A stretch of 7,187 bases of DNA from Sulfurimonas sp. UBA6014 (GTDB taxonomy: Bacteria > Campylobacterota > Campylobacteria > Campylobacterales > Sulfurimonadaceae): positions 9,752 through 16,938 of the forward strand of contig DJAA01000031.1 of NCBI GenBank assembly GCA_002428085.1, given 5' to 3'. A program made the translations under genes and the position numbers. The notes under the pieces were generated by a model. It had not been told where the DNA came from. It saw only the letters and a list, made by a program, of their open reading frames with translations, and made no database searches. Positions 6,327 through 7,187 of this stretch are shown piece after piece (the stretch's first letter is position 1; each line of letters opens with the position of its first letter).

Positions 6327-6590
6327 ATGCAAAAAGATATATTCGATAGAATTGCAAGTTTTTTATTAGGAGCATCATGGGCAATTGTCCTATTCGGTGC
6401 TCTTTTTGTTTTTAGAACTTTTTTTGATTTAGGGTTGGGATTTTCTTTTCTTATCACAACACTTTATGTCTTTATCTCACTTTTTCTTATTTTGGCACTT
6501 GATGCTTTTTCTGTCAATAAACAAAGATTGGCGGAAGCACAAAAACAGACAAAACTTCTGGAAAAAATCTACTCTAAACATACGAAATAG
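6327..6590 (+). CDS. Small two-helix membrane protein downstream of atpB
   Basis: This is an 87-aa protein with two predicted membrane helices (about 11-31 and 38-60) joined by a short RTFFDLG turn, and a charged C-terminal tail (NKQRLAEAQKQTKLLEK...) that could form a short amphipathic or coiled helix. Both termini are probably cytoplasmic. I do not recognise a named family. From memory, Campylobacter jejuni also has a small membrane-protein gene next to atpB (Cj1203c beside Cj1204c), so the pairing may be conserved. Being co-transcribed with subunit a, it could be an assembly or stability factor like AtpI, but no sequence motif shows this. The ATG lies 11 nt after the atpB stop, with TAATAG double stops between and no clear SD, so translation probably depends on coupling to atpB. 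Confidence 0.75.
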   Translation: MQKDIFDRIASFLLGASWAIVLFGALFVFRTFFDLGLGFSFLITTLYVFISLFLILALDAFSVNKQRLAEAQKQTKLLEKIYSKHTK

Positions 6591-6595
6591 TCTTA

Positions 6596-6997
6596 ATGAC
6601 ATCGATGAAAAAAACCCTTTCCCTTCTTTTTACACTTCTTATAGCTGTTCTTTATCTTCTGTTTGAAGAGGATATTACTCACCAAAAAAGCTCACCTCAA
6701 ACTCATAATGAGAAATATTACCAGACAAAGATGTGTAATGCACTTGGAGGTGATATGGAAGTTGTTTTGGAAGATAAGGCTCGCATCGACTGCCTCACTG
6801 CAGAGTATGCAATCGAAGTAGATTTTGCTAAGAAATGGGCAGAAGGAATTGGTCAATCGCTTTACTACGCCCATATGAGCGGCAAAAAACCAGCTGTTGG
6901 ACTTATAGCTGGAGTTGATGATAAAAAGTTTATTACAAGACTCGAAACCGTAGCCCAGAAGTATAATATTAAAATTATCATTATTAATGAAGAGTAG
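6596..6997 (+). CDS. Membrane-anchored protein with a PD-(D/E)XK nuclease-like domain
   Basis: The protein is 133 aa from the first ATG, or 130 aa from the ATG at 6605, which gives a more natural MKK start. One hydrophobic segment at about 7-23 is either an anchor or an uncleaved signal; there is no lipobox. By the positive-inside rule the rest lies in the periplasm. The domain at about 44-133 contains CNALGG, RIDCLT, YAIEVDFAKKWAEGIGQSLY and PAVGLIAGV. This pattern matches a family I recall as PD-(D/E)XK-like: E55, D65 and E74/D76 as acidic residues, with K79/K80 and Q87 on the following helix. C47 and C66 are the only cysteines and could form a disulfide. The gene lies 5 nt after the previous stop, with no visible SD. 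Its substrate is unknown, and it may not be catalytic. Confidence 0.7.
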   Translation: MTSMKKTLSLLFTLLIAVLYLLFEEDITHQKSSPQTHNEKYYQTKMCNALGGDMEVVLEDKARIDCLTAEYAIEVDFAKKWAEGIGQSLYYAHMSGKKPAVGLIAGVDDKKFITRLETVAQKYNIKIIIINEE

Positions 6998-7002
6998 AGG
7001 GA

Positions 7003-7029
7003 TTTAAGATACTAGAGTAGTATTTTAAA
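7003..7029 (+). terminator. Probable terminator dyad of the atpB operon
   Basis: Positions 7003-7014 pair with 7018-7029 around a GAG loop, giving 12 pairs with one G-U wobble when read as plus-strand RNA. The core ATACTA-GAG-TAGTAT is followed by TTTT. The dyad begins 6 nt after the last plus-strand gene and separates it from the convergent tRNA genes. On the minus strand the wobble becomes an A-C mismatch, so plus-strand use is favoured. The stem is AT-rich and the U-tract short, so termination may be partial. Confidence 0.55.
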
Positions 7030-7051
7030 ATAAAAAAGTTTGATTATTTTG

Positions 7052-7126
7052 TGGATGGGGATACAGGATTCGAACCTGTGAATGGTGGCACCAAAAGCCA
7101 CTGCCTTACCGCTTGGCGAATCCCCA
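7052..7126 (-). tRNA. tRNA-Gln (anticodon UUG)
   Basis: The minus strand folds as a complete cloverleaf. The acceptor is TGGGGAT/ATCCCCA (7126-7120 with 7062-7056), and the D-arm is GCC...GGC with loop AAGCGGTAA. The anticodon arm GTGGC-TTTTGGT-GCCAC gives anticodon TTG, the variable loop is CATTC, and the T-arm is ACAGG-TTCGAAT-CCTGT. CCA is encoded at 7054-7052. The first pair is U1-A72, typical of bacterial tRNA-Gln. The discriminator base reads U, whereas E. coli has G. In Campylobacterota this tRNA is expected to be charged with Glu and then amidated by GatCAB. It follows tRNA-fMet by 18 nt on the same strand. Downstream, the minus strand has a T6 run (7037-7032) without a preceding hairpin. 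Confidence 0.97.
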
Positions 7127-7144
7127 GTTTTTAAAGTAAAGATT

Positions 7145-7187
7145 TGGTTGCGGAAACAGGATTTGAACCTGTGACCTTCGGGTTATG
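7145..7187 (-). tRNA. tRNA-fMet (initiator, anticodon CAU), 3' part, cut by the window edge
   Basis: Reading the minus strand from 7187 gives the anticodon CAT, then AA, CCCGA (3' side of the anticodon stem), variable loop AGGTC, T-arm ACAGG-TTCAAAT-CCTGT, acceptor TTCCGCA, discriminator A and encoded CCA (7147-7145). The three consecutive C residues in the anticodon stem, implying the GGG/CCC pairs needed for P-site initiation, and the closeness to E. coli initiator tRNA (CATAACCCGAAGGTC and CCGCAACCA) mark it as initiator, not elongator. The acceptor ends in A72, as expected for the unpaired 1-72 position, though base 1 is outside the window. It is the upstream member of a two-gene or longer tRNA unit. 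Confidence 0.9.

Noticed and set aside
6466..6666. 66-aa plus-strand frame overlapping both small genes after atpB
   Set aside because: It is an alternative frame across two better candidates, Ser/Phe/Asn-rich, with no domain or signal.
1..7187. CRISPR array, insertion sequence, prophage, toxin-antitoxin or defence system
   Set aside because: I looked on both strands and saw no regularly spaced repeats, transposase or integrase motifs, or defence-like gene pairs. The two tRNAs at the right edge show no integrase or attachment-site duplication within the window.

Overview
The window is ordinary chromosomal DNA from a member of the Campylobacterota (formerly Epsilonproteobacteria), most likely a Sulfurimonas- or Sulfuricurvum-like organism. 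The signs are an AT-rich genome, a short type I TlyA, a divergent RibF, an atpB gene standing apart from the other ATP synthase genes, and a solitary TATAAT-type promoter with no clear -35 box. The genus is an inference; no search was run.

Left edge (1-288): the last codons of an unidentified plus-strand gene, then an intergenic stretch holding a degenerate interspersed repeat of the 'CGTCATTGCGAG...GAAGCAATCT' kind. An imperfect direct repeat lies on either side of it.

Region 289-4325: four plus-strand genes packed with start/stop overlaps: ligA (NAD-dependent DNA ligase), a small outer-membrane beta-barrel protein, tlyA (rRNA 2'-O-methyltransferase) and ribF (riboflavin kinase/FAD synthetase). 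ligA-omp and omp-tlyA overlap by 4 nt. ribF starts 29 nt inside tlyA at a TTG with a strong Shine-Dalgarno (SD) sequence. The four are very probably one transcript.

Region 4326-5475: a 136-nt spacer with a 28-nt hairpin and a promoter-like sequence, then truD (tRNA pseudouridine-13 synthase).

Region 5476-6997: a spacer with a good TATAAT promoter, then atpB (ATP synthase Fo subunit a), an 87-aa two-helix membrane protein and a 133-aa membrane-anchored protein resembling PD-(D/E)XK nucleases. These three are separated by only a few bases and look like one operon, ending in a dyad at 7003-7029.

Right edge (7052-7187), minus strand and convergent: tRNA-Gln(UUG) preceded by the 3' part of tRNA-fMet(CAU), which the window edge cuts exactly at its anticodon.

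Most of the window is housekeeping: DNA ligation, rRNA and tRNA modification, flavin cofactors, ATP synthesis and tRNAs. I see no defence system, mobile gene, CRISPR array or prophage. The least explained items are the two small genes after atpB and the two non-coding structured or repeated segments.
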